Source: Pegea sp. RAD2-039 (taxonomy: Eukaryota; Chordata; Thaliacea; Salpida; Salpidae). From it: a stretch of DNA of 64,000 nucleotides. Position 1 is the first letter of the stretch. Every line of letters begins with the position of its first letter. This document shows, in pieces, positions 1-11,811 of the stretch. The notes below the pieces were generated by a model. The model was not told where the DNA came from and did not search any database. It saw nothing but the letters and a program-made list of their open reading frames with translations. Position numbers and translations under genes: made by a program. The DNA is taken from the NCBI GenBank assembly GCA_034620365.1, contig JAQGEQ010000163.1:1-64000 (forward strand), in the 5' to 3' direction.

Positions 1-634
1 ATCATAGTACTTGCGCTACTTGCGCTTTCACACCATCTTTTGCTTTCTATATTTCTAACTTAATAGATATTTCTTGTGATACTTTGTGTTAGAGGGAGGT
101 GCTCTCTTCAGACACCCTTCTTTGCATTTATTGAAATTTTTATCATAAATGTAGTTTATCATCAAAACATCGACTAAATTTTCATAAAAAATTATTTTCT
201 TTATTAGACGGCATAAAATAATTTTAGCATAAAAAGTATTTAAAGTTGGTTCTTCTTTAATTTAAATGATATTTTGTTAAATTTAAACCAATTATTTAGA
301 AAAATTTTGATATTTTGCTTAAAAATATTATTACAAAATTGTCTTTTGTTTTAGATGTAGTTTTAATTACGAATTTAACCTGAAGTAGTTAAAAAATGCT
401 GTTAGCGGCTTTAACTTTATTTATTTCTTATATAAAGTAAAGCTAAACCTGTTGCTTATACTTTTTAGGACTTATATCGTCAAAATATATATAATAATAT
501 AAATAATATATTAAGTTGTATACAGCTTTTATTACTGCAAGTGAAGCTTTAAAACAGATTCAAATTGTGTAACAAACAATTTTCAACATATAAATTTTCC
601 TATTTTGATCCTATTAACTAATTTTGACTTACAG

Positions 635-2127
635 TTGATTTGTGGTTAGAAGAAAATAATGTTGCTGTAGCTAATGAAACTCCTGCAGATAATTATATAC
701 TTCCCTCTACTGGGTTGGAATTTATGAAATTTGTTTGTGAATTTGCTTATCCATCAGAAGATCAACTAATTAAATTTATAAAAAATCTGGCCTTTAGTTT
801 AAGCTAATTCAGCGTTGGTGTAACATGAAAAGGCTTCAGAAAAAATAAGTTAGAGTCCTTTAGAAATAAAGTATGTAAAGTATCAAATTGTTTCATATTA
901 TGATGAAAAAACCAATAGAATGGATATGGTTTATAGAAAGTGGCTTCACATGATGATAATAATATCTCTGTTGAGCCATCTAAAGAATCTGGTGCTTCTA
1001 CTAATCAAAGAAGTAGATATAAACATTGTATCTTCATCTGAAACCTTTATTTTGTTTATTCATGCTTAATGTCAAGTTATCTTGATTTTGAAAAATCAAT
1101 CAAATTCTTTTTTGCATTTTCTTCTTTACTTTTAGCTGCTGCAAGCAAGTTATATAAGTTTGCAAATGATGAAAAACCTGCCTGCACCTGTACTTTCAAG
1201 ATAAATCTTTTTAGATTAGGTTATTTAGTGTAATATAAATACATATAATAATAATTACTATTATTATTATGAAAATTTTATTGAAATAACATGATGCTGT
1301 TAAATCAAACGCCCCGGAAAATAGAAAAATAAACCGTGCAAATATCCAATTGTTTTGGACTGCAAGCTTGAACTTTGATCGTAATAGTCTAAAATCTTGT
1401 AAAAAAGTCTTAAATTGTTTAATATTTTTGTTTCCAATTACCAGACATTAAATACAAAATTTTAAAAACATGTTTTTCTGAACAAGCAGAAAAAGAACAA
1501 AATTTTAATAATTATTGAATGAATTAGAAATACGTTAGGATTTGTTTTTAATGGTGACAAGATAATTTCAGTTTGTTGAAAAAATAATGCTTTAGTAGTT
1601 AGATTCTAATTAGAGCAGACTACATTTGAATAACTTTTGTGATTTAATCAGAATTTGATTCACTTAACTGCTAAGTATTTTCGCAATCTTGTGATACTTA
1701 AAATAAAACCTTGCCTTCGAAAACTTTTGAACCCTTTCTTGAAAACCCAACTATATTGATGTAGAAAGTTGATTGGTCAGCTCTACCTTGTTGGTTACTG
1801 ACTAGCTTTGAAAGCTACAATGACAAAGAACATAATTACAGCAGTAACCATTTGATAATTCGAGACTTTCGTTGAAACTGGACAAACTTGTCTTTAAATG
1901 CTTGTATATAATTCTGGTAGATAAAAGCAATAAAATGAATGTATGAATACATAAAGTACGAAACGAAATTTGACAAAATTGATTAATCATTGATTTTCAA
2001 AAATCAGTCAAATTCTTATTTGCATTTTTTTCTTTACTTTTAGCTGCTACAAGCAAGTTATATAAGTTTGCAAATGAAGGAAAACCAGCCCGCACCTGTA
2101 CTTTCAAGATATATCTTTTCAGATTAG
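635..2127 (+). pseudogene. Decayed nuclear-receptor LBD-like exons, block 1a
   Basis: Three protein-like stretches survive in otherwise stop-filled DNA. Exon alpha starts after a cttacag acceptor at 634 and reads through FMKFVCEFAYPSEDQLIK, which resembles the helix 3-5 signature of NR LBDs (FA...DQ..L.K). Exon gamma, near 1765-1950, contains LKLDKLVFKCLYIILVDK, resembling the helix 7-8 pattern L.LD...F.CL.AI.L. A short terminal exon, present twice (about 1141 and 2042), reads LQASYISLQM...PAPVLS followed by a stop. Frames shift between and inside the pieces, so this is a relic. The LBD assignment is inferred from motif spacing; the exon-like nature is supported by conservation across six blocks in the window. 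Confidence 0.45.
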
Positions 2128-3431
2128 TTTATTTAGTGTAATATAAATATATATAATAATAGTTACTATTATTATTTATGTAAATTTCATTGGAATAACA
2201 GGATGTTGTTAAATCAAACGCCCCGGAAAATATAATCTAATAAATTATTTTGTCATTAAAAATGATTAAAAAAATTAAAATTAGTTATAAAATAATAAGA
2301 TTTTTAAGTAAAATTATAAAATTATTTAGAACCAATTTAAAAGTCTCTGTACAATATAATAGTGGAAATTTACATAGAACGTTAATAATACAAAAAATAA
2401 CATCTGAACTTAATTATCTGAAACAGGAAAAATCATTATTAATTGACAAACTTTCATTTTAAAAGTAAAGTTTGCTTATTGATTACAATATTATAAGAAA
2501 TTCTCAGCGAGTGCTTTAATGCTAAGTGTTACATCTTTTTCTTTCTATATTATTACTTAATAGGTATTATTTGTGAGAATGTGTGTTAGCGAGAGGTACT
2601 ATCTTCAGGCATCCTTTTTTGCTTTTATTGTAATAAACAAATAATCTCATATAAAAAAAATTATTTACAAATAAATTTTTAATGATGTTGTGATTCTTAT
2701 TGTTCAGAAGCTAATTTAAAAAGTTCTAGAAAAGCTAAATGATTATTATTATTTTTTTTTTTGATTTATTTATTAATATTAAAGATATTAGTGATTGGTA
2801 AGACTACTCATGCAGCAAAATAAAATAGATTAATGGTTGTTGTAGCACGCAGCGTTTCTAGTATAACTTTGTATAGATGCAGTGAGTGAATTATCTAAAA
2901 ATATAAGGAAAAATATGAATTTGTTTGAAATCCTTTTTATTTCTTTTGTTTTATTCATCTTAAACTTTATTGAGCATTTGTAATATTACAAACTCATAAT
3001 TTAACTGGTTAATAATAATAATTCTTTTATTATCTTAAAAGTAAATGTTATTTAGAATGTAATTTTACATGTTTCTTATTTAGATTTGTGTCCTGAATAG
3101 TATCAAATAAATGAATGGAATTTTTTTAAAGTAAGTTCACATCTTAAGGATTTTGTCCTTAGTGATAAATTACTGAAAAGTTCTAATGATGTTGACATTA
3201 ATATCAGATGATGTTGGAGTTTAAGTTTTTATTTATTAAGTGATGTAAGCCTTTGTCAGTAATAAGATGAGTTATTTTTATCAAATCTTGTAGTGACAAT
3301 ATACGTTAAGAACGCTTTATTCGATTGTAAAAGGCGACTGATAACAATGGTAAGCAACGACTGAATGAACGACGATAGAATGAAGTAGTAAGATAAGTGC
3401 GATGCATGTAGAGATTGGGAAATTCAAACAT
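2128..3431 (+). other. Gene-poor stretch in the extra block, unit 1
   Basis: No convincing gene. A short Lys/Ile-rich frame from the ATG at 2262 to 2462 (66 codons) is kept in unit 2, but it has no recognisable motif and its composition simply follows the AT-rich DNA. A diverged copy of the unit head lies at about 2500-2640. The equivalent in unit 2 is 21544-22851. Confidence 0.5.
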
Positions 3432-3747
3432 ATATCCGTTTCAGACAACCGATACTCTGCACTTTTCCATGATTCCAAATCACAAATTTATGACAACTAC
3501 ATCGACTGTGAGACATGTCATATGAATGTACATGTGGAAACAGAGAAATGGAACCACTTTGTGAGATGATGTATCCAATCACAACTTCTAGCAAGCGTTC
3601 AAATGAATTAAATTTCAAATCCGTAATCAAGTAGTTGATTTGAAAGATGAAATTGATGAAAAGTTTTGTAATTACAATGTGACCAGCAGCAAACAGCTTA
3701 TCGGAAAATTATGTGATGTTGAATGTCCATTAAAAGATGATGAATGA
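3432..3747 (+). pseudogene. Decayed C1-like zinc-finger fragment, unit 1
   Basis: Begins after a tttcag acceptor. Pieces in different frames spell a C1 domain: QP..C.F, then about 16 codons later DCETC..NVHVETEK, then MEPLCE. The spacing between the first and third Cys positions matches a C1 domain. The resemblance to the second C1 domain of the gene at 63356-63464/62805-62925 is clear (C..C.ANVH...EEKIEPLCE). An acidic Cys-containing tail follows, ending in a stop at 3745-3747, with AATAAA at 3825-3830. A 4-nt deletion relative to unit 2 disrupts the tail. Assignment rests on motif spacing only. Confidence 0.4.
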
Positions 3748-4162
3748 CCATCTGAATGTTTTTATTTGGAATCTGATTGTGTTTTTCCTCAATGTTCTGA
3801 TTTATCTATAAGGCAAAGGATTTTAATAAACTTGAAACATATTTTTTTAAATGGATTTAAATTTTTTTAAATTTTTTTAACTTTATTTGTTCGTATCTGG
3901 AACATCGTTACTATCGTTAGAAAAATTGTCACTTGAGTTACAATCATTTCTATTTTGTTAAAATGTCTGATAACTTGTCATCTGATTTTATAATATCAAA
4001 AGATTTATTAAAGAAAAATTAACTTTTATAATTTCTTTAATTTATTTTTTCATAACCTATTTTGGCAGTATCACAAGTTGCCCTACATCTGTTTATATTT
4101 TATGGTAGTGTTTATACTCATAAATATTTAAAATATAAACTTTCTCTTGCTATGCAGTCCAA

Positions 4163-5318
4163 TCTGTTTATGAACAATCAACCTTACAACATTCAGTGTT
4201 ACAAGATCTTGTGATATTTGCTCCTTGGCATGATTTGCCCTGACAACTTGCAATCATAGCAATTTGTCTCTGTCTAGATTGTAATCCACTTCCCAAAGAC
4301 TTTGAACAGCTTCCAAATTTACTCCAATTTGTCCATTTACAGTCAACAGCACATCATTGAGTATTACAAGGTAAGGTACTTGTAGATGATCCTTGACATA
4401 ATTCATTTCCACAACATGCAGCAATCTGAACAGTTCTTGAACGAGATTTCTTTCCTTTACCACAAGACACTGAACATGGTTCAAAATCTCCCCACTCACT
4501 CCATTGACAATCAACAGCACAACATTGTGTGCTGCGGGTTTTTGTCAGTGTCTTTGGACCAACACAGGCGGCTCCACCATAGCCGGCTTCTCTCGCGATT
4601 GTGCTCTGCTTTGCGATCCAGATCCACAAGTAAGTGAACACTTATCATAACTGCTCCATTGTCCCCATAAACAGTCAACTAGACAGCAACCACTTGAACT
4701 CTATTTTGTTTGACTTGTTGGTCCAGTATAAGGATTCCCTCCATACTTGGCAGGTTTTGAAATCATCTAGTGTGGTTTTCACCTCAACAGGTTACTAGAA
4801 ATTGCCCATATACTGACCACGTACCCCAGATGCAATTTACTTGGCAACAAACACGTCCACACTTTTTACTTTCTCTTGAGCATCCTGAACTTTCTGTTCC
4901 TTTCGATCCAAAGGCGTTTTTATTTCTTGTTCAGCAAACTTTGGATATCGAAGATGTTGCTTCGCATTTACTCCAACTAGAGCAGCTGTTCCACTGAAAA
5001 GCTGATTTTAAATGAAGTTGATTTTATTAAAATGTTTCAATATTCTACTTTTGAATTAGAATAATTTTTTACCTACGCTTTGTGGAGGTGATCCTGATCT
5101 AAAATTTGGAAAGTTGCAATAACCACAATTTCCTCGATAATGTCTTCTAACCGGTCTTATTTTAGCATCACTGCATAATGTTGATGGAGATGGATAAGAA
5201 ATTAAGGTAAAATCAATATGTGGTGCAACAGGTCTTTGACATGTCGTAAGTTGTTGACTTTTACTCCAAGAAAGATAATATTTCGGACATTGTTGTTCAA
5301 CATTCTCAGCTTCTTGAG
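4163..5318 (-). pseudogene. Decayed thrombospondin type-1 repeat gene, unit 1
   Basis: Reading leftward, an open exon of unknown fold (5318-5073, with several Cys) ends at a GTAAAA donor. It is followed by at least four TSP1 repeats in 4998-4163. The best repeats read W.EWGDFEPCSVSCGKGKKS (about 4530-4470) and WTNWSKFGSCS. TSP1 modules are extracellular and bind matrix or carbohydrate. In-frame stops lie within the first two repeats, after KVC and VTC, and again after the repeat ending LPCNTQ, with no obvious introns to remove them. I therefore call it a pseudogene. What the complete protein was cannot be told. Confidence 0.6.
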
Positions 5319-5712
5319 TTTATTCTTTAGAAATTAAAATCTTTTGAGAATAAAAAACATAAGAAAACTGTTGAAGAAAACTTAAGAACATTAAAATTCT
5401 CAAACAGCGAAATAACTTTTGAAACAGAAACAAAATTTCTAGAAAACCTTTCGAAATTATAAATTAGTGATCTGCTTGCAACTAGTTTAACAATTGTGAT
5501 ATTTTTTCCTGTTCAGATGATTAAAGTAAGCGAGTTAATGCTAGAAAAAAATCGTTTTCATGATGCGAAATCAAAAACTTTCAAAAAAACCAAAAAAATC
5601 AAAACTTTACAATAGCATATTTATAGCGTACAAGAAAATGTTATTTATCAGCTCTACAAATCGTTGCCTTGGTTTTGATGGATAGCTTTGAATTTGCTTG
5701 CATCAATTCTAA

Positions 5713-8126
5713 CTATCTAATCTGGTCAAATGAAGAAATAAACTTTTGCTTGTAAGTGGGAACCTTATCTCTCTGGGGAACATTATCAGCTGGCTTACGG
5801 GAGAGTGTTATAACTTCAGACTTTGTTGGTTGGATTTTAAGTTGCCAATTCGCAGACCAGTTTTCTACAATGTTTAGTGCAGTTTGGAGTTTTGAGTGAG
5901 AACCAGATACTAGCTTGATGTCATCTGCATACACAAACACACTGACATTGTCTACTGTTATTAGTCTTCTGATGGTCTTCAATGAAAATCAAAAAGAGAA
6001 GTGGCCCCAGAATGGAACCCTGAGGAACGCCGCTGGTGACTTTACTAGGAGTAGATAAAGATCTTTCTACACGGGTTCGTTGGGTTCTACCTGATAAGAA
6101 ATCTTCAATCCATTTTAAGATAGAGTTGCTGATTTTTATGTTTTTCAATAAAGTAATGAGCTTGTTGTGTGGAACAGAATCAAAAGCTTTAGCAAAATCA
6201 AGGTATATGATGTCACATGGAGTATTACTTTCGTAATGAGCTGTAAGCTCATTGAAAAAAGTGAGATGTTGAGTCAAAGAAGATCTTTGCTTAACAAAGC
6301 CATGCAGGACATCAGATATTAGATGATGCTCCGTCAAATGGCTAGTTATATGGTTGTGAATGATATGTTCTTGAGTTCTGCAGATAACCGAAGTCAGCGA
6401 AACTGGTCTGTAGTTAAGTGCAGTGTTTCTGAGACCCTTCTTATAAATTGGAGTAATAATAGCATTCTTCCAAATTTGTGGAAGTCTTCCCCGCTTAAGA
6501 GTCCTGTTAAAGAGTAGCGATAAGGGTAGCGCTAAAGAAGAAGTACTTTTTCTTAAAAACAAAGCTGGGATTTGATCTGGGGTGTTGGAAACTGTTGATT
6601 TTAGAGAAGAAATAGCCTTAGATACTATATCAACTGTTATGTCTAGATCTACCATCTCAGAGATATTTGAAAGGATATTGGACTATTGCCATCATCGGTT
6701 ATAAAAATCTTTTCAAATTGTTTGTTTAGCAATTCAGCTTTATTCTTTGGTTTCATCACCAGCTGATTGGCGTTATCAAGCAAGGGAGGTAGATGAGATC
6801 TCGCCTAAAGCTTGTGATTAATGGAGCCAAAATACGTTTTCTTGCTAGGTGAAGATAAGATTGCACTTTCTTTTCCTAAATAGAAGCTATACACTGATTT
6901 CTTGTAGACTAGACAAAGATCTTTGTATAGAGGTTTGATGGAAGGATCTGCTTGAGTTTGTTTTTATAAGAGATTTTTCAAATGCTGTAAATTCCTTAAA
7001 TATCTTGGCAAGTGTGGTTTTTTGTTGACTCTATATAAACTTTTGAACATTTTAATTGACTCATTAACAATGTTAGTAAGCCTCGAGTAGATATCATTGA
7101 TGTCTTCGGTAGAGTTGAAAACAGAAATCCAGTCAACACCTGATAAAAACTTGTTCATACTGCTATAATTTCCACGATAAAAGTTCCGTATGCTTGGAGT
7201 TTTAACGTTCGTAGAAAAAGTTTGTTGGAGCTTGAATTCAATCATGTTGTGATCGCATGTCAGAGCAAAAGGTTCATTTTGATCGACGTAGATAACGTTC
7301 TCAGGTTTTGATGTGATGAGAAGATCCAAAGTATTACCACTAACTTGGGTTGGAAAAGTAACCATCTGAGATAGATTATTGGCATCAAGGAAGCTTACAA
7401 AGACATGACTCAGATTGGATAAACTAGTTTTGTAACATTCAAATTAAACAATTTTCCATTGAATGCTAAATTTGGGTTATTCTAATCAATTCTACTAAAA
7501 TTAAAATCCCCGAGAATATAAATGACAGGACAAACAAGGCTTTTCAGAACCTTCAATAAGGCCTTAATAGTAACCTCATCGTTAACTTTGGACGGTGGAA
7601 GGTAGGTACATATAAAGCGGGAAAACTTAGACTTTGAGTAATGAAAATTGAAAGCAATAATCTCAAATCCTGGGCAATCAATGGTATTTATCTTAATTCT
7701 TGTAATCATGGGTGCCAGTGATGTTTTATAGATTACACAAACACCGCCGCCTCTATCAAACAGTCTGTCACAGCGCAAAGCACGAAAAAGATCACTGTCA
7801 TCCATAAAGGAGTCAGGATAAAAGGGTTTCAACCATGTTTCGGTAATGAAAACAAATGTAAAATCTTGAGAAAGCAAAAGAGCTTTCAATTCGAAAATTT
7901 TGTTGACAATTGACCGTGCGTTGAAAAACATACCTAATATAATAGAAAAATTGTCTTTTTGACACTTGTAAGATTTGTTGGTAGGCTTCTGTGTAATGTT
8001 ATCTTGGGCTGGAAGCATAGTATTAATAATTTTGTGCGAAGAGAGGTTGAATAAGGATGATGTGGGTCCAGTGGTTATTTTGCACTTCCGTTTTTTGAAA
8101 AGACCTTCACAATCTTTAAAGCCCAT
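5713..8126 (-). pseudogene. Element A ORF2 (endonuclease-RT), copy 1, broken
   Basis: The endonuclease part shows ITETWL (catalytic Glu), GDFNFSR and CDHNMIEF, as expected of AP-endonuclease-like domains. The RT part shows YRPVSLTS, YLDFAKAFDSVPH (motif A), SGVPQGSILGPLLF (motif B) and FVYADDIKLV (motif C, catalytic YADD). A stop follows FSRID, the linker is broken near 6960 and 6660, and a 2-bp loss near 5973 splits motif B from motif C. It cannot make full-length protein. GDFN and YADD are intact, so the decay is fairly recent. Confidence 0.8.
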
Positions 8127-8225
8127 GGTGGACCTCGAACTTTGTATTTGAAATCAGTTGGTTGCTCTTTCTGATTTCGGCTGTACGCCTCTTTTAAAAG
8201 ACGCTTATTTTCTAAGCGATCACCT

Positions 8226-8915
8226 TCACACATCATGTGCTACTCTGATGCCCTGGAATTTTTCGTCCTGCTTAAGTTTATACAGCTTAGCAAGAAACTT
8301 ACGTTTGTCCCACCTTTCCTGAAAGGACACTTTTAACGGTCTTTTATGATTTGATCTTTTTGCCCCGAGTCTGGTCATTGAAACTTTTGGAGCGTCCACA
8401 GCACCAAGGCTTTGAGTGCACATTTGATTAAAAGTCTTGATGTCATCGTCTTTATCAGTCTCAGAGAACACAAAGATGATGATATTGTTTTCTCTTTCCT
8501 CCCGGTCCAGAGTAAGTTTTTTGTGCGTGTCAGTAACCTTCTTGGCAAGAAGTTGCACCACGCTAGTATTTTTTTTGGATCCAGAATTACCAACAACTGA
8601 GGCCCATGTGAGAGGCTTCTTTGTGGAGGCATCCAGTTCATCCATAGATTTGGATAAGATAGAAATCTTTTCATTGATTTTGGCAACATCGTTGCCAATT
8701 TCGGATTTAAATTTGGCCAATTCAGTGGATATGGTGTTGCTGATGTCGGACAATAGGCTTGTATTAGTGTTGGACGAGGTAGTTGCTTTGTCCATAGATC
8801 TACATTTAATGCAGGACCAACAAAATCCCACTTGCTGCATTTTATAATTTTCAAATATATCATAAAATGGGTCAATCTTTTGTGGTTTCTGCCGTACAAG
8901 AGGTACGTACTTCAA
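8226..8915 (-). pseudogene. Element A ORF1 protein, copy 1
   Basis: Open for 229 codons. The N-terminus has a CWSC..C cluster near residue 33, then a Ser/Thr/Lys-rich coiled region. The C-terminal half contains RLGAK...RPLKVSF and KLKQDEKFQGIRV, the pattern of CR1-like ORF1 nucleic-acid-binding proteins. The frame stops at AHDV because of a one-base loss. In element B the same site reads on through SEDDRLENKRLLKEAYNR, so about 40-60 C-terminal residues are cut off here. It would bind element RNA. It is inactive or truncated. Confidence 0.7.
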
Positions 8916-9150
8916 TTGATACTACTAAATTTAACAATAACAATAACAAAATTTTGTGAAGAGCTTTCCCATGAACTAGGAGATTTTGCTATACTACTAA
9001 ATTCTTCTTGTTGTTTTCTTGTCACTTCATTAGTTTTGTGATCATGGAAGAACTTGATGAAGTTCTTGATGTGCAAATGATGGAACTTCATGTCGGTCGG
9101 ATTTAATGTACATGAAAGAATTAATGTAAGTACAGTTAATAGAAAAAAAC

Positions 9151-9655
9151 CTGCTGCATCCCTACTAGCACATACACGGGCTGACAGAAACCGATTACTG
9201 CCATTACTACCAGCAGTGCCAGCTTGGTCTTTTGAAAATTCACCGCTCAACAAGCGATTCATTTCTTCTAGCGTGTACTGAACATGAAAAATACAGCCTC
9301 AGTTTGATTATAGCAAAAATAAATTAAATTTACATGTCTGGGATAGACCTTTAGCCCACCCCCTGATCTTCCGTTTTCTCGAATGCCTAATAAATGCAAA
9401 AACATTTATAAGCAATAGTTTTCTTCTGCTAACTTTCCCAGTTCATGCCTACACGAAGGCATTCCTTAATTCTGCAGTATTTGCACTGTCTAACGCTTTC
9501 CGAAATTTCACATTTTCCTGATCTTTTACATTCTAAAGCTGTTTTTCCATTAGTCCACCAAAGTCGGAAAATTTGTCCACAATCCGAGCATGATTCCACT
9601 CCATAGTGCACACGCTCGGCCGTTGCAGTGCAAATACTGCATTTTTTATTTGTTT
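9151..9655 (-). pseudogene. Second nuclear receptor: DBD, C-terminal extension and hinge exons, unit 1
   Basis: Three exons with consistent phase. Exon 9655-9434 follows tttcag and encodes a two-finger NR DBD: CSIC...HYGVESCSDC, then ECKRSGKC and CKYC, then KECLRVGM. It ends at A|GTTAGC. Exon 9386-9349 gives IRENGRSGGGLK, the conserved extension after GM. Exon 9277-9151 gives YTLEEMNRLLSGEFS and a hinge-like Gly/Ser/Asn stretch. The P-box region CSDCGQIFRLWW is atypical (usual C.GCK.FFRR). The second finger has 8 rather than 9 residues between its middle Cys. An open frame runs on to about 8912 with no clear LBD, then element A begins. It is probably a fragment, but this copy could still be expressed. 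Confidence 0.65.
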
Positions 9656-9825
9656 CTGAAATTGAAGAAACGCTAGTCAATTTAAAAAAGATTAAATATT
9701 CACTATATTTACACTGTTGCGTTTTGAATTTTAACATTTTATTCTAATAAAAACCAACAATTGTTTTCTGTAAAAATGTTTGTACTTGTCCATTAATAAA
9801 TTCATTAAAAATAATAATAGTAGAA

Positions 9826-11690
9826 GTAGATAAAGATCTTTCTACACGAACTTGTTGGGTTCTACCTGATAGGTAATCTTCAATCCATTGTAGGATAAAG
9901 CTGTTGATTTTTAAGTTTTTCAATACAGTAACGAGCTTAGTGTGTGGGACATAATCAAACGCTTTAGAAAAATCGAGGTAATGTCACAGGGATTGTTACT
10001 TTCATAATGGGGTGTTAACTCTTTAAGAAAAATGAGATGTTGAGTCAGTGAAGATCTCCGTTTCACAAAGCCATGTTGGACATCAGATATTAGATGGTGC
10101 TCCATAAAATGACTGGTCATATGATTGTGAGTGATATGCTCTTGAGTTCCGCAGAAAACTGAAGTCAGCGAAACTGGTCTGTAGTTAAGTGAGGTTCTTC
10201 TGGGACCCTTTTTATGATTTGGAGTAATAATAGCTTTCTTCCAAATTATTTGTGGAACTCTTCCTCGCCTCAGAGTCATGTTAAAAAAAAGCGATAAAGG
10301 TCACTACCTAGTGATAAAGATTAAGTAGTTTTTCTCCAAAACAAAGCTGGGATCTAATCTGGGGTGTTGGAAACTGATGATTTGAAATAATAAATAGCCT
10401 TAGATACCATATTAACCGTTAAGTCAAGATCTACCATCTCAGAGACATTTGTAAGAATGTAGGAGTGGGAAAGACAAGGAGTATTGCCATCATTGGTTAT
10501 AAAAGGACTATTACATTGATGGCTTAGCAACTCAGCTTTATTTTCTGGTTCCATCACACGCTGATCGCTTTTATCAAGTAGGGGAAGTATTTGAGATCTC
10601 GCCTTAAGCTTGGGATTTATGAAACCAAAAAACGTTTTCTTGCAAGGTGAAGATAAAACTGCACTTTCTCTTCCCAAATTGAAATTAGAAATAGATTTCT
10701 TGTAAACTATACAAAGATCTTTGTACAGAGATTTGATGGAAGGTTCTGTTTAAGTTTGTTTGTATAAGAGGTTTTTTAAGTGTTGTAAATTCTTTACAAT
10801 TTCTGGGCAAATGTAGTTTTTTGTTGTCTTTGTAGAAAGGTATGAATTTTTCGATTGACTCCTTAACGATGTTAGTAAACCTTGAGTAAATAGTAGTGAT
10901 GTCTTCGGAAGACTTGAGAACAGAAATCCAGTCAGCGTATGAGAGAAACTTTTTAATACCATTATAATTTCCACAGTAAAAATTCCTTCTGCTTGAAGTT
11001 TTCATGTTCATAAAAAAGGTTTGGTGGAGCTTGAATTCAATCATATTGTGATCTCATGTCAAATCAAAGGGTTCGTTTTGATCAACGTAGATAATGTTCT
11101 CGAGTTTTGATGTGATAATAAGATACAAAGTATTACCACTAACTTGGGTCGGAAAAGTAACCATCTGAGATAGATTATTGGTATTGAGGAAGCATACAAA
11201 GACATGACTTAGATAGGGTGAATTAGTGTCATCGCTATCCAAGTTAAACGATTTTCCACTAAATGCTAAATTCGGGTTATTTTAATCAATTTTACCAAAA
11301 TTAAAATCCCATAAAGTATATAAATCAGGACACACAACACTATTCAGAACCTTCAATAAGGCCTTAACAGTAACCTCATCATTAGTATTAGAGGGTGGTA
11401 GATAGGTACATATAAAACAAGAAACTTTTGGACTTTTAGTAATGAAAATCAAAAGCGATATTCTCAAACCCTGGACAATTAATGGTATCGATATAATTTC
11501 TAGAGATCTTGGGTGCAAGCAATATTTTGTAAATTACGCAAACACCGCAGCCTCTATCCTACAGTCTATCACAACGCAAAGCACAAAAAAAATTACCGTC
11601 AACCAGAAAAGAATCAGGATAAAACGGTTTCAACCAAGTTTTAGTGATAAAAACAAATCTGAAATCTTGGGAATGCAAAAGAGCTTTTAA
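9826..11690 (-). pseudogene. Element B ORF2 remnant, copy 1
   Basis: Several short frames cover the endonuclease (CTYLPPS, then LWDFNFGK where the active form has GDFN) and the first RT motifs (YRPVSLTSVFCGTQEH). Motif A is damaged. Many stops and frameshifts make this dead, and older than element A. Confidence 0.75.
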
Positions 11691-11811
11691 TTGAAAATTT
11701 TTGTTAATAATCCACTGTGCGTTGAAGAACATACTTAATGTGATAGAAGAATTGTCTTTTTGATGCTTGTGAGATTTGATGATTGGCTTCTGTAAATTGA
11801 TATCTTGGGTA

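Larger units (their letters stand above)
5700..8915 (-). mobile_element. Non-LTR retrotransposon A, copy 1 (CR1/Jockey-like, APE-type)
   Basis: Two-ORF element in ORF1-ORF2 order on the minus strand. ORF2 has an APE-type endonuclease followed by reverse transcriptase. The clade is judged from the endonuclease plus RT arrangement and from an ORF1 with a CxxC pair; exact placement needs a tree. Its RT lies next to the TSP1 pseudogene and its ORF1 next to NR exons. No clean target-site duplication or poly-A tail was recognised. About 380 bp between 5319 and 5700 show no coding sign beyond the element tail. Confidence 0.85.

Noticed and set aside
1802..1990. 62-codon minus-strand frame (MINQFCQISF...) seen in several units
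   Set aside because: It is the reverse strand of the LBD-like gamma exon, whose plus-strand reading makes better protein sense.
2262..2462. Lys/Ile-rich 66-codon frame, conserved in unit 2
   Set aside because: Conservation is explained by the duplication. No motif, and not present in units 3 and 4.
4386..4637. Plus-strand frames over 4386-4997
   Set aside because: Antisense of TSP1 repeats with clear WS..W and CSVSCG motifs on the minus strand.
8437..8847. 136-codon plus-strand frame
   Set aside because: Antisense of retroelement ORF1. The same shadow appears in unit 2.
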